This document shows, one piece after another, positions 13,360 through 26,079 of a stretch of DNA of 64,000 nt. The position numbers and the translations under genes are program-made. The notes under the pieces were generated by a model. The model was not told where the DNA came from. It did not search any database and saw only the letters and a list, made by a program, of their open reading frames with translations. How positions within the stretch are numbered: the first letter of the stretch is position 1; every line of letters begins with the position of its first letter. The stretch lies in NCBI GenBank assembly GCA_020226215.1, contig CM035227.1:5821343-5885342 (forward strand), given 5' to 3'. The stretch is from Sindora glabra. Lineage: Eukaryota > Streptophyta > Magnoliopsida > Fabales > Fabaceae.

Positions 13360-13846
13360 TAGAGTTGTAATGGGCTCGTGACTTGCTTAGTATCGAAAAA
13401 TATAAGGTTTGAACTCTTTTTTTTAATTTAATAGGCCTATTATGCTTTTTTTTTATAGTTTGATTATTATTTAGTTTGGGCTTGGACAATGAAAATAAAA
13501 AATGACTTGCTCTGATTATATTAAATTATTTTTAATAATATAATTATATATTACAAAAAATAATTATATCAATTATTTTTAATATAAAAAAGATTAGTTT
13601 GATATTATTAAATATTTTATATATTTAAATATTCTATTATCTTTTTGAATATATATTTTTATTTCAAAAATTTTTACTTAAAAATAAAAAAATAACATTC
13701 AGACTTTTGGAGTAGATTTTCAAGCCATCTAAAATAATAATTAGGTTGAATTAGGTCAAAATTTTTTAAAATTCAATGGGTCGAGCTCAAGTTTGGACTA
13801 TGAACTTTATGCAAATTCACATAACCTGACCCATTTTACATCTCTA
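13360..13846. mobile_element. Non-autonomous hAT-like element (degenerate)
   Basis: The left end TAGAGTTGTAATGGGCTCGT and the reverse complement of the right end, TAGAGATGTAAAATGGGTCA, are similar terminal inverted repeats. They are of the 'TGTAAATGGG' type seen in many plant hAT-derived sequences. The interior is AT-rich and non-coding. No matching target duplication is visible, so the ends may be off by some bases or the flanks have diverged. Confidence 0.45.
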
Positions 13847-14039
13847 GACCCTATTTTTGTATTATCTCCTCCATGTAAAGTGAATGAAAATTTTAATTAA
13901 ATCTTTAATGCTTTTGATAATTTGAATCGATTAAATTTATATTTTTTTAATTTACTTTGAATCTTGAGAAAAGCGTGGTAATTTGTAGGTTTTGGATTGA
14001 AATTTTTGGTGGATTTAGCTTAAACCATGTTAAGGTTGC

Positions 14040-14770
14040 AATTATATAATAATCTGTAAAATATTATATAATGAAAGTTTATATTATTATATAATAGTTT
14101 ATATAATATTATATAATAAAGTTAGTAATTTATATAATTTTATTTTCATTCTTATATAAAAATATTATTATGATAAAATTTATATAATATTATATATTAG
14201 TATATAATTGAAGTTTACATCATTATATAATAGTTTACATAATATCATATAATAGTTTATATACAATTATATAATACTTTATAAAGTTTTATATAATGAA
14301 AGTTTATATCATTATATAATAGTTTATATAATATTATATAATAAAGTTAATAATTTATATAATTTTACTTTCATTCTTATATGAAAAGTTTATTATGATA
14401 TAGTTTATATAATATTATGTAATAGTATATAATTAAGGTTTACATCATTATATAATAATTGACATAATATTACATAATAATTTATATCATTATATAATAG
14501 TTTATATACAATTATATAATACTTAATTATATAATGAAAGTTTACGTTATTATATAATAATTTATATAATATTATATAATTTTACTTGCATTCTTATATA
14601 AAAATATCATTATGATATAGTTTATATAATATTATATAATAGTATATAATTAAAGTTTACATCATTATATAATAGTTTATATGGTTTTATATAATAAAAT
14701 TTATGTTATTATTTAATAGTTATATAATATCATATAATAAAAATTAATAGTTTATATATTTTATTATATC
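14040..14770. repeat. AT-rich tandem minisatellite
   Basis: Repeated arrangements of ATTATATAATAGTTTATATA, TTATATAATAAAGTTA and TTTCATTCTTATAT recur about every 240 bp, with shorter sub-repeats inside. At least three imperfect long units are visible. It abuts the presumed left end of the CACTA-like element. Confidence 0.8.
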
Positions 14771-15004
14771 AACACTATTAAAAAAATTTATGTGTAAATT
14801 TTTCTAACATACATGATTAAGATTACAAAGCAACATTAGGAATTTTAATCAACAATGCAACAATATAATCAAAATATATAATAAAATAAATAGAAGAATT
14901 AATAAATAATTATAAAATGATAAAAAAATAAAAAAAGAGAACATAATTGAATTCCATGAAAGAGCTTTACTTGCACGCAGGAGAAATGAGAAAAATGGCT
15001 TTCA

Positions 15005-15295
15005 AGTGAGAATTTATAAGTAAACTATATATAGATGATAAAAAGTTATCTATATAGGTATTCTCGATCATCTATATTACTTTTTTAATTTTAATATGCC
15101 AAATTTTTGTCGCTTCTAAAAATTTGAACTCTAAATAGACGATAAAAATTTATACAGACGATGACTTTTTATCATTTGTATAGAGTTTTTTATTTTTTGA
15201 ATAAAATTTTTTTAAAATACCTATATAACGACTAATATCATTTGTATAGATTGATGCTATATAGATGACATGTCATCACATGTCATCTATATAGA
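15005..15295. repeat. Left subterminal repeat cluster of the CACTA-like element
   Basis: Several direct and inverted copies of a motif close to TATACAGACGATGA and TCATCTATATAG occur here. They match the cluster at 19,200-19,630. In CACTA elements such clusters are the transposase-binding sites. Confidence 0.65.
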
Positions 15296-15530
15296 GTTTC
15301 TTGATTTTTTAAAATAAAAATTTTCCTTTTTAAGAAAAACTCTATGTTATTTGCCACTAACATAAAATTAAAAAAATGTATACAAATAATTATTTAAGTT
15401 AAAAATTAATAAAATCTCATAATATTTTACAATATTATAATTCTTACTTGAAAACTTCATAAAAATTATATGATTTGATAAAATAATTATTTAAGTTAAT
15501 AATGTGCATTATTTACAAATTTTATAAACT

Positions 15531-15960
15531 TCAAAAGGATAATTTCTAGATTTTCAAGGTTGAAAGCAGTAAAATTTAACCATCTTAAAGTTAAAGGAGA
15601 ATTTTACATTTCTTTTCTTTTTTCTTTTAATGCATTCTCTTATCAATTTGGCCAAAATACCTATAATTAACTTCATATACTATATATCATAATTAATTTT
15701 TTTTAATATTTTAAAATTTATAATTAAATATCTAAATCATAATCATTCTAAAAAAACTATTTATTATTATTTATTCAAATTCTCAATGATAGAAAAGGTT
15801 TGTGGTATTATTTTTTTTCCAATACACTTATACAAATCTAACCTTCCAAAATCAACTTTACAACCAAAATTATTTCTAAACTAAAAATTGAAAATTATAA
15901 TAATTTTTTCTAATGCACTTATGCAAAATAATAATGTTTATCAATTATATTGATGTTCAA
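15531..15960 (+). repeat. Direct repeat, copy 1 (about 430 bp)
   Basis: Matches 16,784-17,224 in the same orientation. Shared blocks include AGTAAAATTTAACCA, TTTTCTTTTAATGC, CATATACTATATATCAT, CTAAAAATTGAAAAT and GCAAAATAATAAT-type ends. The copies lie 1.25 kb apart. They could be LTR-like ends of a small element or a plain segmental duplication. No primer-binding site was seen. Confidence 0.75.
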
Positions 15961-16783
15961 TAAATATTTTGAGTTAAATTACTATCCTATTCCCTATAGT
16001 TTCACTTAGATTTTAATTAGATATTCATAATTTAGAATCTTGTATTTATTTTTAATTTCTAATTATGGTACTTCCTATTATGTTTCAAATAAATCTAATT
16101 AGCAATTGGTTTACATTGATAATGATATATTAAAAGAATGATTATTAAGTGAAAAATATTTGACCATTCGATTCATCTAAAAACAAAGTAATATCTCATA
16201 TGATATCTTAACTTATTCTATGTCACTAAGATATAATTAAAAATTATATACAAACTTTAGATCAAATTATTAAGTAACGTTAAAAGAATTTTGTCCACAT
16301 TTGTAAGCCAATTATTGACAAAATCAAACAAGTAAATGATAGAAAATATCTAATTAAAAATATGAGGATCGGATTCAACATTTTTAAATTATAAAAAACA
16401 TAATTAGAAATTAACTGAAATTATAGGGCCTAAGTATGTAATTTAACATATATTTTTATACTAAGCATCTATTAATTTTCTTCTAAATTAATGAGAAATC
16501 GCATTAAAATCTCTTTAATTAATAGATTTTCCAAATGCCTAGAATTTGTTTTTGTTAAAACTAAATTTATTTTATCTTCATAAACATAATAATAATTTTT
16601 TTACAAAAGGATTTCGTTATTTAGAATTTGTTGAAAACAGTGATTTCACTTGTAAACATATTAAACAATACAAGAAACTTAATTAAAAGTTAAACTCTGA
16701 CAATATGATAAAATATTATAATTAGAGTAATATTTTTTAAAACATAGTTATCTAAAATAAAATAAATTTTACAAAAAATATTA

Positions 16784-17224
16784 ATAAAATTTTAAGATTG
16801 AAAATAGTAAAATTTAACCACCTTATAGTTGAAAGGGGATTTTACAATTTTTTTCCTTTTTCTTTTAATGCGTTCTTTTATCATTTTGTTCAAGATACAT
16901 ATAATTAACTCCATATACTATATATCATGAATAATAAATTTCTAATATTTTAAAATGTGTAATTAAACATCCAAATTATATTAATTGTTTAGAAAATTTA
17001 TTTACTATTTTTTCGTTCAAATCCTTAATAGTGAAAAAAAGTTTGTGCTATTATTTCTTCAATGCACTTATATAAATTTAACCTTTGAAATTAAATTCAC
17101 AACCAAAATTAATGTCGAACTAAAAATTGAAAATAATAATTTTTATTTTTATATCTAATAATTAAACATTAATTTATAATTATTTTTCCTAGTGCACTAA
17201 TACAAAATAATAATAGTCATTAAT
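16784..17224 (+). repeat. Direct repeat, copy 2 (about 430 bp)
   Basis: Second copy of 15,531-15,960, with numerous substitutions and small indels. Confidence 0.75.
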
Positions 17225-17533
17225 TATATTTGAAATTATTTCTCATGAAAAATAATTTTAAAAAAGATTTTATTTTTTAATTTATTTTATTCCTTTGAAT
17301 TTCAAGATGGTTGAAATGATAAAATATTTTTTAAAATGATTTTGCATAAGAAATAATTTTAAATATAGTTGATTATAAATAATTAATTAAAAATAATTGT
17401 GAATTAATATTTTATATTTGATAATACTTAATCATTTCTTTTGAAGATTAAAATTTTTATTCATAATTTTTATCTCAAAAATAATTTTAATTACAAAGTT
17501 AGTTTTAAATGATTAATTTTTATACAATTAAAT

Positions 17534-18900
17534 TGTTAGGATTCGAATTAATATACGCAGTGGAATTTTAAAATTTTGATTCAAAACCTTCTTAGGATCC
17601 ATGCAAAAGTTATAAATCAGTATTAGGGTTTTACCTTATTTGTACTCGTGTTCGTTCAAAACGAATCCTTGAGAGACCGAGATGAATCAAACGCTAGCCG
17701 GAAGGTACAGCGTCTCTACAATATCCACACGGAGTGAATAACGACTTCTCCTTTCCACGAAACTGTTAAAATTCATTTCTCTCACTAAAATTGGGTTTGG
17801 ATATTTTTTAGAGTGATTTAGGATTTGATTGAAGTCAATGTGTATTCTGTAATATGCTGTATTCAAGCCTTTATATAGAATTAAGGTATATCACAATCCT
17901 AATCTCACTAGAATAATATTTCAAAATCTTAATCACACTAAATAACCATCACCTTATCCTTATCCTAGAGAGAGTGAGGAGAGATATGACTTATCTATTA
18001 ATTATCTAATATCTAATAACGTAATTATCTAATATTACTTTAATATTAAATAATATCATGTAATATATAATATATATTACGTGAATAAATATATATTATC
18101 TTAATAATATGTAATAAGTTTAATTAGTTAAATTTTAGTTGAACTAAAATTTAATTAATTATTATCTCATTCCTACTTCTTTTGTAAAACCTTGTAAGTT
18201 CTTACTACATTGATAATGACTCATTTTGAGCCATAAACAGTGAATGATATCTAACAATATATCACTGCAACTCAATTAGTAAGAATGTCTATGATTCCAT
18301 ATTTATCTAATATATGATTAACATTTTGCATCATAATCCCTTTTGTAATAATATCTAAATCGAACTAGAGGCATGGAGTGTGTCATCCTTGTTAATGTTC
18401 AATTCATATTTCTTAATATTGAGTAGATTTAAATAAATGATCAATATAACATATTGATCCAATTGAGCATGGTCATGCATTTCTAAGTCTCACTCAATCA
18501 AGGAGTTAATGATATTTCTCTTTTTCACAAGAGTAACAAAATCTCATCTATATCACTTACTTCTCTCTGCATGATTTGTGACACACTCAATCAACGTCTT
18601 ACTTATCATCACAATTAAAGGTGACACAAGACGACATCAAAGTGAGTAATTCCTCATGTAAGGAACCGTAGTAACTTCAGGTCAAAGGATTATACGTATT
18701 GATGATCATATAAAAATAACTAATGACACATTTTTTCATGCAATATTCTCAAAGTGAATCAGTCCAGTACATTATTCACTAACAATGTACTCATGTATTA
18801 ACTTGATATCACATATCCATGATTAATAATCATTAATCACTATATATGCTAGTCTTGATATATTATTATTATCCTTTTCATAATAATACTTAACTAGGGT
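17534..18900. mobile_element. Probable LTR relic of a copia-type retrotransposon
   Basis: Starts TGTTAGGATTCGAATTAATA. It has the less AT-rich, feature-rich composition typical of long plant copia LTRs, including blocks such as ATACGCAGTGGAATTTT near the start and TTTGTAAAACCTTGTAAG further in. It contains no gag or pol frame. The far end is not sharply defined, so this may be a solo or truncated LTR nested inside the CACTA-like element. The assignment rests on resemblance to common plant LTRs and was not confirmed by alignment. Confidence 0.45.
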
Positions 18901-19199
18901 TATTTTAAGAATAATAAAGTTATTTCAAGGATAATTATTATATTTAAGTTATAATTTATGTAAAATAAAATAAAATAAAATATGATAATTATATTACCAA
19001 AATGAAACGTAATATATTGTATAATATTGCAATCATATTTATTATTAACTCCTATGACACATACCAACATAAATAAGTTAAAAAAATAAAAAAAAATTCT
19101 CCATTGAGAATGTGAAATAAGATTTAATGGAAGAAAAATTTTATGCAAATTATATAATATTAATATTTAAATAAAGAGTTTAAAATATTTTAAACTTTT

Positions 19200-19630
19200 T
19201 ATATATGAAGGACTTATATAAACAATCATGTCATTTATATAGGTTTTCCCAAAATTTTCAAAGTAAAGAAATTGTGGTGGACTTAGACCCTGTTATCTGT
19301 ATAGGTCAATGTAGTCTGTATAGGGTAGGCCTATACAAACGAAAGAGTCATCTATATAGGTCATTTGTTGTCTATATAAGACGACCTTATACAAATGATT
19401 AAGTTATTTATATAGATCTTCCTAAATTTTTCAAAGAAGAAAATATGAGTAAACTTATACAGATGACACCATCGTTTGTATGGATCAAATTTATACAGAC
19501 GATAAAGTCATTTGTATAGGTTGCATCTATATAAATGATAAAATCATTTATATAAAGTAAATCTGTACAGACGATAAGTGTAATTTATATATGTTCTGTA
19601 TTGTATAGAATTAGACTATATAAATGATAG
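19200..19630. repeat. Right subterminal repeat cluster of the CACTA-like element
   Basis: About ten copies, in both orientations, of TATACAGACGATAA, TCATTTGTATAGG and close variants. The frame that runs through it (19,205-19,402) is a by-product of the repeat. Confidence 0.7.
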
Positions 19631-20284
19631 AAGTCCACTTAAATTTGCTAGCACAGAAAATCCTTACGTGTGTTGTAGAAACTTAGTTCTAAGACAGTAA
19701 AAAAAAATTGAAAATTTTAAAAGATGAACAAAAATGAAATAGAAAGCTAAGATGGAAAAAGTGTGTGTGTGTACCTCTTCCATTTTTTAAAAACGAGTTG
19801 GCCGTTTCATTAAAATTCATACGAAATAATTAATATAACTTTAATTAAAGTAAGAGAAAAATAAACTTTAATAATCAAATAGCTTCATATAACCTTCCAA
19901 GAATTTGGAAGACAACGCGTGTTAAAATTAATCCAATATACAAAGTTGACGAAAATCTTTCATGCAAGTCCAAGTCTTGTGTCTCTTAAGTCTAAAGATT
20001 GGCATTTTGCGGAGATTTATTTAACAAATTACAAATAGAATTTTCCAGGCCTTGGGTTGAAGTTGGTTAACCGACTAAAGTGAAAGTGAATCAAAGAAAT
20101 TAAAAGGGTCTTCACGCGCTGTTTTCTTTTAATTAATAAAAGCAATTATTGCACCGCCAACATTCCGTTTTCGTTTCAAAAATGTTATTGTTATCAGGAA
20201 TGCAATTTAAAATTAAATTTTAAATATTTTATATATTTATTAAATTAAATTTTATAAATTTATTTCATTATTTTATATTTAATA

Positions 20285-21083
20285 TTCCCTCCATCCTTTA
20301 TTAATTATCATATTTTTCAAAAAGATTTAATCCTTTTTACTAATTATTTTAAAATGTTAATAAATTATTAAATATATTTTTTGGTTTTATCCTTATTATT
20401 CTCCAATAAATTTTCTTTATTTTATATTCTTATTTTGAAATATATCAACAAATTTATCCCATAATTTTTCATTTTCGGTTATATTAGAATTTGTACATGA
20501 AATGATAGAAAGATATTTATGTATGCATTTAAGTTTGATAAAAAAATTTCAGGTAAAAAGATATATAAGAATTGGATAAATTTTGAATTTGAATTAAAAG
20601 GAAATTTTTTTGTTATTTTATTTCTTTATTTTAAAATATCTCAATAAATTTATTCCATAATTCTCCATTTTCAATCATATTAGAATTTGTACATGAAATG
20701 ACAGAAAGATATTTTTGTGTGCATTTAAGTTTGATAAAAAATTTCAAGTAAAAAGATAAATAAGAATTGGATGAATTTTGAATTTGAATTAAAAGGAAGT
20801 TTTTTGTTATTTTATATTTTATTTTAAAATATCTCAATAAATTTATTCCATAATTCTCCATTTTCAATCATATTAGAATTTATACATGAAATGATAGGAA
20901 GATATTTATATGTGCATTTAAATTTGATAAAAAATTTCAAGTAAAAAGATAAATAAAAATTGAATAAATTTTGATTTTGAATTAAAAGAAAATTTTGAAA
21001 GGTTCATTAAAAATAAACAAATTAAATTACTTCCTTAATTTTTGTAAAATTAATTAAGTGTGATAGATAATAAGTAATGGAGA
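20285..21083. mobile_element. Stowaway-like MITE expanded by an internal triplication
   Basis: Left end TTCCCTCCATCCTTTATTAA, preceded by TA. The reverse complement of the right end begins TCTCCATTACTTATTATC and the element is followed by TA. This fits the CTCC-type Stowaway terminus and TA target duplication. About 800 bp is long for a Stowaway element, and internal tandem repeats account for the length. Confidence 0.5.
20459..21000 (+). repeat. Three tandem copies of a unit of about 194 bp
   Basis: The motif CCATAATTCTCCATTTTCAA (or a variant) recurs at 20,459, 20,655 and 20,848. Each is followed by TATTAGAATTT, ACATGAAATGA, AAGATATTT and AATTTGATAAAAAATTTCA. Periods are about 196 and 194 bp. 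The last unit is slightly shortened and diverged. Confidence 0.85.
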
Positions 21084-22659
21084 TACTAATAATCTTTGAT
21101 TTATATTTGTATCTGATTTCGAATATTATTTTTAATATATATTGCAATACTGATATCAAAGTGGATTAGGTATCAATCTCCTTTTGAAAAGAGAATGGAA
21201 TGTTAACCGTGGCCTTTACAATTGCTTTTATTGATTATTTTTTCTGTTTTTTTTATTTATCAATTTTTTAAAATATTATATTTTTATTTATTATTTTAAA
21301 ATTTTAATGAAGTATTAAATTTTTTAAATTTTATCAGCCTATTTTATTAATAAATACTTCATATTATTCTCATTTTCATCTTGAAGTATCTCAATATATT
21401 TATTCTATCTTTCTCTCTCATGAAATGTGTGAAAAAAAGAATTATGTGTACATTTAAATTTGATTATAAAATTTAAATAAAAATAAAAATTGAAATTGAA
21501 TAAAAATTAATTTTGAATTAAAGAATAATTTTTAAAAATCTAATAAAAATAAATAAAATAAATTACTTTTTGTGTATATGTGAAATTAGTTAAGTGTAAC
21601 AGATAATAAAAAATAAAGGGAATAAATGATAACAATGCATTGAGACCCTTTTAATTGGATTCGGATCTTTTTCTTTTTCTTTTGTTGTTTTAAAGAGATA
21701 AAAACATAATTTTTATTCTAAATCCCACTTTCTTTTTACTCAGACCCACAGTTAAAAAAATAAATTTTATATCTATCTCAGTCTAAAATTCATTCAATAA
21801 AAAATGCAGCACATCCATTTCCTTTCCAATTTCTTTCATTCACTTTCACTTTAGTTGGTTAACCAACCTCACTTCTATTTGTAATTTGTTAAATAAATCT
21901 CTGGAAAATGCCAATTTCAGGAAGACTTTAGACTTAAGGGACACTAGACTTGGACTTCACGGGAAAGATTTTCGTCAACTTTTTATATTGAATTAATTTT
22001 AGCATGCTTTGTCTTCCGATTTCCTGGAAGGTTGTATAAAGCTATTTGATTATCAAAGTTTATTTTTCTCTTACTTTAATTAAAGTCACATTAAATACTT
22101 CGTATGAATTTCAATGAAATGGCCAACTAATTTAGATATATATATATATATATATATTCATCTTCTTTTTTTTTTACTCGATTTAATTTCATTTTTGTTC
22201 ATCTTTTGAAATTTTCAATTTCCTCGTTGAATAAGAACTCAGTTATACTATTTTTATTTATTTTTATTTAATTCTATTTTCAACTAAAAAAAATAAGATA
22301 CCATATAAACAAAACTTCTGTTTGTACGTCCCTTATTCGGATCACAGAACTTGATCTATTTATGTCCTGACTCGTCTGAGAGGTAGATTTACCATATATC
22401 ATTTCTTTTCTTTTATCATTTCCCCTATAATATTTGGACTATTTTTGTATATATATATATATAGACACAGAAAGAGTACTATCCCTATATCTATAATAGA
22501 GGGATTTTTGGCTGCAATTTTTCATTTTGTCTTTTACAGGTGTCAAGCTACTGCTTGACGGTGAATTTTTCATTTTCCCGCTATCCGCTTCTGCCTTCCA
22601 CTTTATTGTGCATTCTTTTATATATATATATATTCTTGGAAACTTAATTTCCTTTTTTT

Positions 22660-24060
22660 TTCTTTTCTAAAGTTTATTGTGTTATGATTACAACAGAATT
22701 ATTTTTTTTATCAATATATGTTTTTTATTTTTCTATTTTTTTTGTTGATTGCGACTCAAATACTAATATATTAACATACTATGTGTTATTTCTTGCACTT
22801 TATTTTTCTTCTTTAACTCGTATTTTTTCTTTTTATGTTTATTATTTATAACTCAAATGCTATTATATTACAAAGTAATGTATATAAGTATAACACGATA
22901 TGTTTTATTTTTATTATAAATTATTTTATATAATTTAAATTTTTAATACATAAAATATTGAATGAATTTATTAATTACATATTCTATTTTTAAAAATATC
23001 TAAAAATGAATCTAAATTTATTTATTTAAATTTTGTGTAAAAATTTTCATGTCAATTTTTAAGTATTATTTTTAAGATTAAATATATATTAATTAATATT
23101 TTTATTAAAGATTCATGACTTATGCATTATTTTTCATTTTTTATATACTTCAGTACATAATTTTTTTTTCAATTCATGTTATATAGAACTCAAACACAAA
23201 TATTACTAAATAATATAGATATAATATAATATATTTTCTTTCTAATATAAACATATTTTAAATAAAGTAAAATTTTAATTGAATTAATTAATTACAGCTT
23301 AATTACACATTATTTGTCGTCATTTTATCTACTTCAATGCATTTTTTTTCCCATCCACTTCTATTATTTATAGCTTAGGCACCATTAAGTAGTATATATA
23401 ATGTAATATATTTTTTATTATGAAATTTTTTTAGTAATTTAAAATTTTTATTCAATATAATTAATTTACAACATACTTTACTTTTAAGTCTGATTACTTT
23501 ATAGTTTTTACATTGTTTCTCTCTTTTTTATTTATTCTATTGCATATTTTTCTTTTTTTCATATGCATTATAGATGCTACTATCATTAACTAATATAAAT
23601 ATAATAGAATATATTTTTTATTATAAAAATATTGCAAATAAATTAAAACTTTAATATATATAAACTATAAATTGAATTAATTAATTGGATATCTTATTTT
23701 TAATAAAATACTTGAAAAAAATTAAAATTTATTTATTTAAACTTTATTGATATTTTCTTGATATTAATTTTAAATGTCATACTCAAATTAAATATACAAT
23801 AATTTAAATTTTGTCAAGACTTTACAGCACGCATATTATTTTTTTTCCCTTCCATCTACTGCACTATATATTCTTCTTTATTTTTTTTTCCTGTGCACTC
23901 CTACTGCTTAAAGCTCAAAATCAATATAAGTTGTATCTGTATAATATAATATATTTTTTATTATTATTATTATAGAAATTAAGGATTTAATTTGATTAAC
24001 TACATATTTTATTTTTAAATCTTATTACATTATAATTCATATATTATTTTGCTTCAATCG
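22660..24060 (+). repeat. Divergent AT-rich repeat family, first cluster
   Basis: Units of very roughly 180-350 bp recur, each with an anchor near CTCAAACACTAATATTA and AATAGTATA, then ATATAATATATTTT, a poly-AT stretch with TTAAAATTTTAATA, and ATTGAATTAATTAATTACAT, TTTATTTTTAAAA. Recognisable anchors fall near 22,750, 22,850, 23,190, 23,380, 23,570 and 23,920. The same family returns at 26.1-28.1, 32.4-33.1 and 53.7-54.9 kb. Confidence 0.7.
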
Positions 24061-24535
24061 CTCCTGAATCGGCGTAAGAACTCATCGATCGAATGGCCTT
24101 AAATGCAACTCATCTCGGCTGATGGCGCTCATCATTTTTTTTCTTTTTCATGTCTACTCTCATGATTTGCATTTCAAATTCTAATTTCTATCTCTATCTA
24201 ATTAACAATAAAAGATTTTTTTGAGAAAATGTGCTTTTATTTATTTATTTTTGGCAAGTGTCACTTTTTCGTAGAATTTTTTTTCCTCCAAAATTACTTT
24301 TCTTCTTTTCAATTATACTCTTATTATTATTTTTATTCTCTATCTAGCTATCTAATCTTATTCTAACTAGTCTAATTTGACAACTAAAAAAGGGAATTTT
24401 TTGGCACTCACTCCTTTTCTTTAGCACATATTAAGTTCTTAATCAAAAATCACTTATATTTTATTTTTCAATTTTTTCTTAGTTAAATTGATTTTTTACT
24501 CCATTATTATGTACCAAACTCTTTTATTCATTTGA

Positions 24536-25889
24536 TGTTAGGAAAAATATCCCTCCTTCAAATAACAAATATCAAGTAATTAAATCAATTTAAGTAACAC
24601 AATAAAATGCACAAATAATTTAATATGAAAATCCTCAAACTTTAAGAGAAAGATTATGAGTGAAGAAAAATTTATTAAATTATCAAAGATTATAAGAGAA
24701 TACATGTGAAAATTCTTAGTTATAACTTCACAATTTTCTAACTATTATCCTTACATTTCTTACAAACTTTTATGAGAATTCTTATATAACTTTCATGGGC
24801 ACTCATCTCACATCTTTCTTATACTTCAAATTCTTGACAAATGCAAATATTTATATCTAAAAATTCTTGTTTGATAAGAAATCACACTCCAATTCTAGTT
24901 CCAAAACCTAACAAGGAAGACAAACCAAAATAAGAAATAATTAATAATTAATAATAATTTCAATTTGGATCAAGCCTAACGATCTCTAGCTTAATACAAA
25001 TTCTATTATCTTCATCAATCTTTATGTTGTATTTATTGTCAGATGAGATCAATTATAAGATGTTAACCATTAAAATCCTTTATCATTATAATTTCTTCAA
25101 ATTGTTGCAATTATCTTCTTATCAAGTAACTTCACCTTAATTAAGTGTTGCAAACTTTACTTAATGCATGAATCTATTTCATCTGCATGAGCACCTAACT
25201 TTGTGAACATCTTTATGTACTAGCATAAACTTTTCACATCTTTATCTTCATCATCAATTGTTTCTCTCTTTCTCTTTCTTATCCATCATTAAATCTCTAT
25301 CTTTATTAGCATCATCAATATTATTACCATCATTATCATTACCATCACTATTAGTTTCATCCATTGTCATTATCTCACATTTAGAATCAAATTAAGCTCT
25401 CACTTTCTCAGATTACAGTATTCCCATAGAAACAAACTTGCCCTGATACTAGTTATCAGGAAAAATATCCCCTCTCTAAACAACAAACATCATGAAATGA
25501 AATCAATTAGAGTAATGTAGTAAAGTACATAAATAATTTAATGGGAAAATCCCAAACTCTCCAACAAAAAGTGCAAATGAGAAAAGATTTATCATATCAT
25601 GAATAATTACTAGATAATACATGTGAAAATTTTAACCATTATCTCATAATTTTTTAACTATTATATCTACATTTCTTTCAAACTTTTATGAGATTCCGAC
25701 TTAATCCTTATAAATATTCACATCATCTCTTTTTTATACATCAAATCTCGGATCAATACTAATATTTATATTCAAAAATACTTGTTTAAAAAAATTATAC
25801 TCCAATTCTAATACAAAATTTTAATTTGAATAGGAAAATTACCTATAATAAGAGACACTCAATAATTGATAATAATTTCAACTTGGACA
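24536..25889 (-). mobile_element. Small copia-derived LTR element (TRIM/LARD-like)
   Basis: Two direct repeats of about 437 bp, 24,536-24,972 and 25,452-25,889, flank a 480-bp interior. Both start TG on the minus strand and match throughout (for example AAAAATATCCC at the inner or outer end and ATACATGTGAAAATT). Directly inside the right-hand copy, on the minus strand, is TAGTATCAGGGCAAG (25,437-25,451). This is a near match to the initiator-Met tRNA primer-binding site TGGTATCAGAGC of plant copia elements, and it fixes the orientation. The interior contains a simple GAT/AAT-rich stretch but no protease, integrase or RT. The LTRs have diverged considerably, so the insertion is old. Confidence 0.7.
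25437..25451 (-). other. Primer-binding site relic (tRNA-iMet type)
   Basis: The minus strand reads TAGTATCAGGGCAAG, immediately after the LTR. The canonical plant copia site begins TGGTATCAGAGC. Confidence 0.65.
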
Positions 25890-26079
25890 ATATTTATTTT
25901 ATTTATTAAAGCAAATCATTTCCTTTCTTCTTTTTACCGCACCACTTTTTCTTCTTCTTTGATTCCTATGCACATTTTTTAATTGATCTAATTTTTTTAG
26001 CATTCATTACTTTACAAATTATAATTTTTCTCCTCTTTTTATTTACTATATTAAATTTTTTATTTTTTTATTCTATCTA

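Larger units (their letters stand above)
14773..19680. mobile_element. CACTA-like (En/Spm) element without a visible transposase
   Basis: The left end begins CACTATTAAAAAAATTTATG. Near 19,680 the reverse strand begins CTACAACACACGTAAGG and both ends then share a GTAA-TTTTCT block, which looks like a decayed terminal repeat. Both ends carry clusters of short subterminal repeats in both orientations (forms of TATACAGACGAT and TCATTTGTATAGG) at about 15,005-15,295 and 19,200-19,630. Such clusters are a hallmark of CACTA elements. No TNP1/TNP2-like frame is present. The interior holds a 430-bp direct repeat pair and an LTR relic. Exact termini and target duplication are uncertain. Confidence 0.55.
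19681..22244. repeat. 2.6-kb inverted repeat with arms of about 425 bp
   Basis: The left arm (19,681-20,105) and right arm (about 21,828-22,244) are reverse complements over their full length with moderate divergence. Mirrored blocks include AAGATGAACAAAAATGAAAT, TAAAGTAAGAGAAAAATAAA, the GTTGGTTAACC region and AAAGTGAAAGTGAAT. The right arm has a TA run at 22,136-22,158 in place of the GTGTGTGT run of the left arm. The 1.7-kb interior contains a Stowaway-like element and a tandem triplication. It is a candidate fold-back element or the terminal repeats of a Mutator-like element. No target duplication was identified. Confidence 0.75.
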
